From contig JAHEFL010000068.1 in NCBI GenBank assembly GCA_024640205.1, positions 1 to 7,440 on the forward strand: DNA of 7,440 nucleotides, given 5' to 3'. This DNA comes from Flavobacteriales bacterium. Lineage in GTDB: Bacteria > Bacteroidota > Bacteroidia > Flavobacteriales_F > PHOS-HE28. A program made the position numbers and the translations under genes. The notes beneath the pieces are model-generated. The model was not told the origin of the DNA. It searched no databases and saw only the letters and a program-made list of their open reading frames with translations. This document shows, piece by piece, positions 6,582 to 7,440 of the stretch (its first letter is position 1; each line of letters begins with the position of its first letter).

Positions 6582-7377
6582 CCCGCCACTTTTGGCCATT
6601 TTTGCCGCCTTGGACGAACGGACCACATCGGAGGAATTGCTTGCGCGCATCGACCGGAAGCGTGTACCCCGTCACGTGGCGATCATCATGGATGGTAATG
6701 GGCGCTGGGCCGAACAGCATGGCGAGCACCGCATGATGGGACATGCCAATGGGGTGACCTCGGTACGTGAAGCCCTGACCGCTGCCACCGAGCTTGGCGT
6801 GCGGTACCTGACACTCTATGCGTTCAGCACCGAGAACTGGAACAGACCCAAGGAGGAGGTCGATGCGCTCATGGACCTGCTCGTTCGAACGATGGTGAAG
6901 GAATTGGAGGAATTGCGAACGAACGGCGTCCGATTGAACGCGATCGGTGACCTGGATAGCCTTCCGGAAAGCTGTCGTGGAACGCTCCAGCAAGGAATGG
7001 ACAGCACGGCGGGGAACGACCGGATCACCCTTACCCTGGCCTTGAGCTATAGTTCGCGTTGGGAGATCCTTCGGATGGTGAGCGACCTGGTCGGGAAAGT
7101 GGCTCAAGGCTCCATCAATGCATCCGAGATAAACGAACGAACAGTTGGTGAGCACCTATGCACAGCCGGGATGCCGGACCCGGAGCTATTGATCCGAACG
7201 AGCGGGGAACAGCGGGTAAGCAATTTCCTGCTCTGGCAGATAGCCTACGCAGAGCTATGGTTCACTCCTGTCCTCTGGCCCGATTTCCGGAAGGAACACT
7301 TCTTCAGGGCCGTTCTAGATTATCAGAACAGGGAGCGACGCTTCGGCCTCGTCAGTGAACAGGTCGCACCGAAATAG
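6547..7377 (+). CDS. uppS: Isoprenyl transferase (undecaprenyl diphosphate synthase)
   Basis: A cis-prenyltransferase that adds isopentenyl units to farnesyl diphosphate to make undecaprenyl diphosphate, the lipid carrier for peptidoglycan and O-antigen; it acts at the cytoplasmic face of the membrane. Numbered from the ATG at 6547, the catalytic Asp is D49 in HVAIIMDGNGRWA, followed by GH.NG, LTLYAFSTENWNRP, and near the C-terminus RTSGEQRVSNFLLWQ, AYAEL and WPDF. All signature blocks are present. The start is uncertain: from 6547 the protein has 276 residues, about 25 more than usual, and the first 21 (to FAA) look unlike the family. TTG codons at 6610 (255 residues, beginning DERTTSEELLARID) or 6637 (246 residues) fit the family length better. 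Two TTTTG-containing near-promoter motifs sit at 6587-6604. The next gene starts one base after its stop codon. Confidence 0.95.
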   Translation: MRNTIGCDGNADPPLLAIFAALDERTTSEELLARIDRKRVPRHVAIIMDGNGRWAEQHGEHRMMGHANGVTSVREALTAATELGVRYLTLYAFSTENWNRPKEEVDALMDLLVRTMVKELEELRTNGVRLNAIGDLDSLPESCRGTLQQGMDSTAGNDRITLTLALSYSSRWEILRMVSDLVGKVAQGSINASEINERTVGEHLCTAGMPDPELLIRTSGEQRVSNFLLWQIAYAELWFTPVLWPDFRKEHFFRAVLDYQNRERRFGLVSEQVAPK

Positions 7378-7378
7378 A

Positions 7379-7440
7379 ATGCGTTTTACCCTCCTCTTCT
7401 TTTTGTTGATCTGGTCGGTCCTGACCACCATGGCCCAGAC
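7379..7440 (+). CDS. Exported protein, 5' end only, probably outer-membrane assembly factor BamA
   Basis: Twenty full codons are visible: MRFTLLFFLLIWSVLTTMAQ, a Sec signal peptide with an MAQ cleavage region; the rest lies beyond the window. The ATG starts one base after the uppS TAG, so it is very probably co-transcribed with uppS. In Bacteroidota, and in many proteobacteria at somewhat greater distance, the gene after uppS is often bamA, the five-POTRA outer-membrane insertase. The BamA call therefore rests on position plus the signal peptide only; no POTRA sequence is visible. Another exported protein cannot be excluded. Confidence 0.6.
   Translation, partial: MRFTLLFFLLIWSVLTTMAQ

Noticed and set aside
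6526..7155. 209-codon minus-strand frame opposite uppS
   Set aside because: It lies entirely antisense to UppS, whose signature blocks are complete, and shows no domain of its own.
1..7440. Search for CRISPR arrays, tRNA or rRNA genes, insertion sequences, toxin-antitoxin or defence genes
   Set aside because: No regularly spaced repeats, no clover-leaf or rRNA-like sequence, no transposase motifs and no terminal repeats were seen; almost every base is in a convincing housekeeping or envelope gene.

Overview
The window looks like a chromosomal segment of a Bacteroidota bacterium, most likely Flavobacteriales-like. It has moderately high GC, no plasmid, phage or transposon genes, and a housekeeping gene order typical of that phylum. 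Four things point there: a C-terminal type IX secretion (T9SS) sorting domain, a TAnnTTTG-type promoter element, ribosome-binding sites that are weak or absent, and the cluster CBS protein / NAD kinase / DUF6089-type protein / isoprenyl transferase / BamA. The taxonomic call is inference from gene content; no rRNA or marker alignment was available.

Layout. At the left edge is the 3' end of a plus-strand gene for a phospholipase D-like protein with a T9SS sorting domain (2-457). It meets, tail to tail with a 9-base overlap, a minus-strand three-gene operon read right to left: pdxJ (PNP synthase, start about 2594), an alpha/beta hydrolase (1884-1087) and a small secreted protein of unknown function (1090-449). 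Each junction in this operon is an ATGA overlap. A 77-base divergent intergenic region (2595-2671) holds a good Bacteroidota -7 element for pdxJ. To its right is a tightly packed plus-strand operon: CBS-ACT-like protein (2672-3334), single-POTRA Omp85 protein (3358-4761), NAD kinase (4766-5662), DUF6089-type outer-membrane-like protein (5733-6581), isoprenyl transferase UppS (6547-7377), and the first 20 codons of an exported protein, probably BamA (7379 to the edge).

How the genes fit together. The plus-strand operon mixes cofactor metabolism (NADP synthesis, a probable nucleotide-sensing CBS protein) with envelope building (undecaprenyl-PP synthesis for peptidoglycan and LPS carriers, and outer-membrane protein insertion). 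The divergent operon adds vitamin B6 synthesis. Nothing here is a defence island, mobile element, CRISPR array or RNA gene. I do not see a clearly novel system. The least understood parts are the secreted protein at 449-1090, the CBS-ACT protein, the single-POTRA Omp85 protein and the DUF6089-type protein. There is no gene-free stretch longer than 77 bases.
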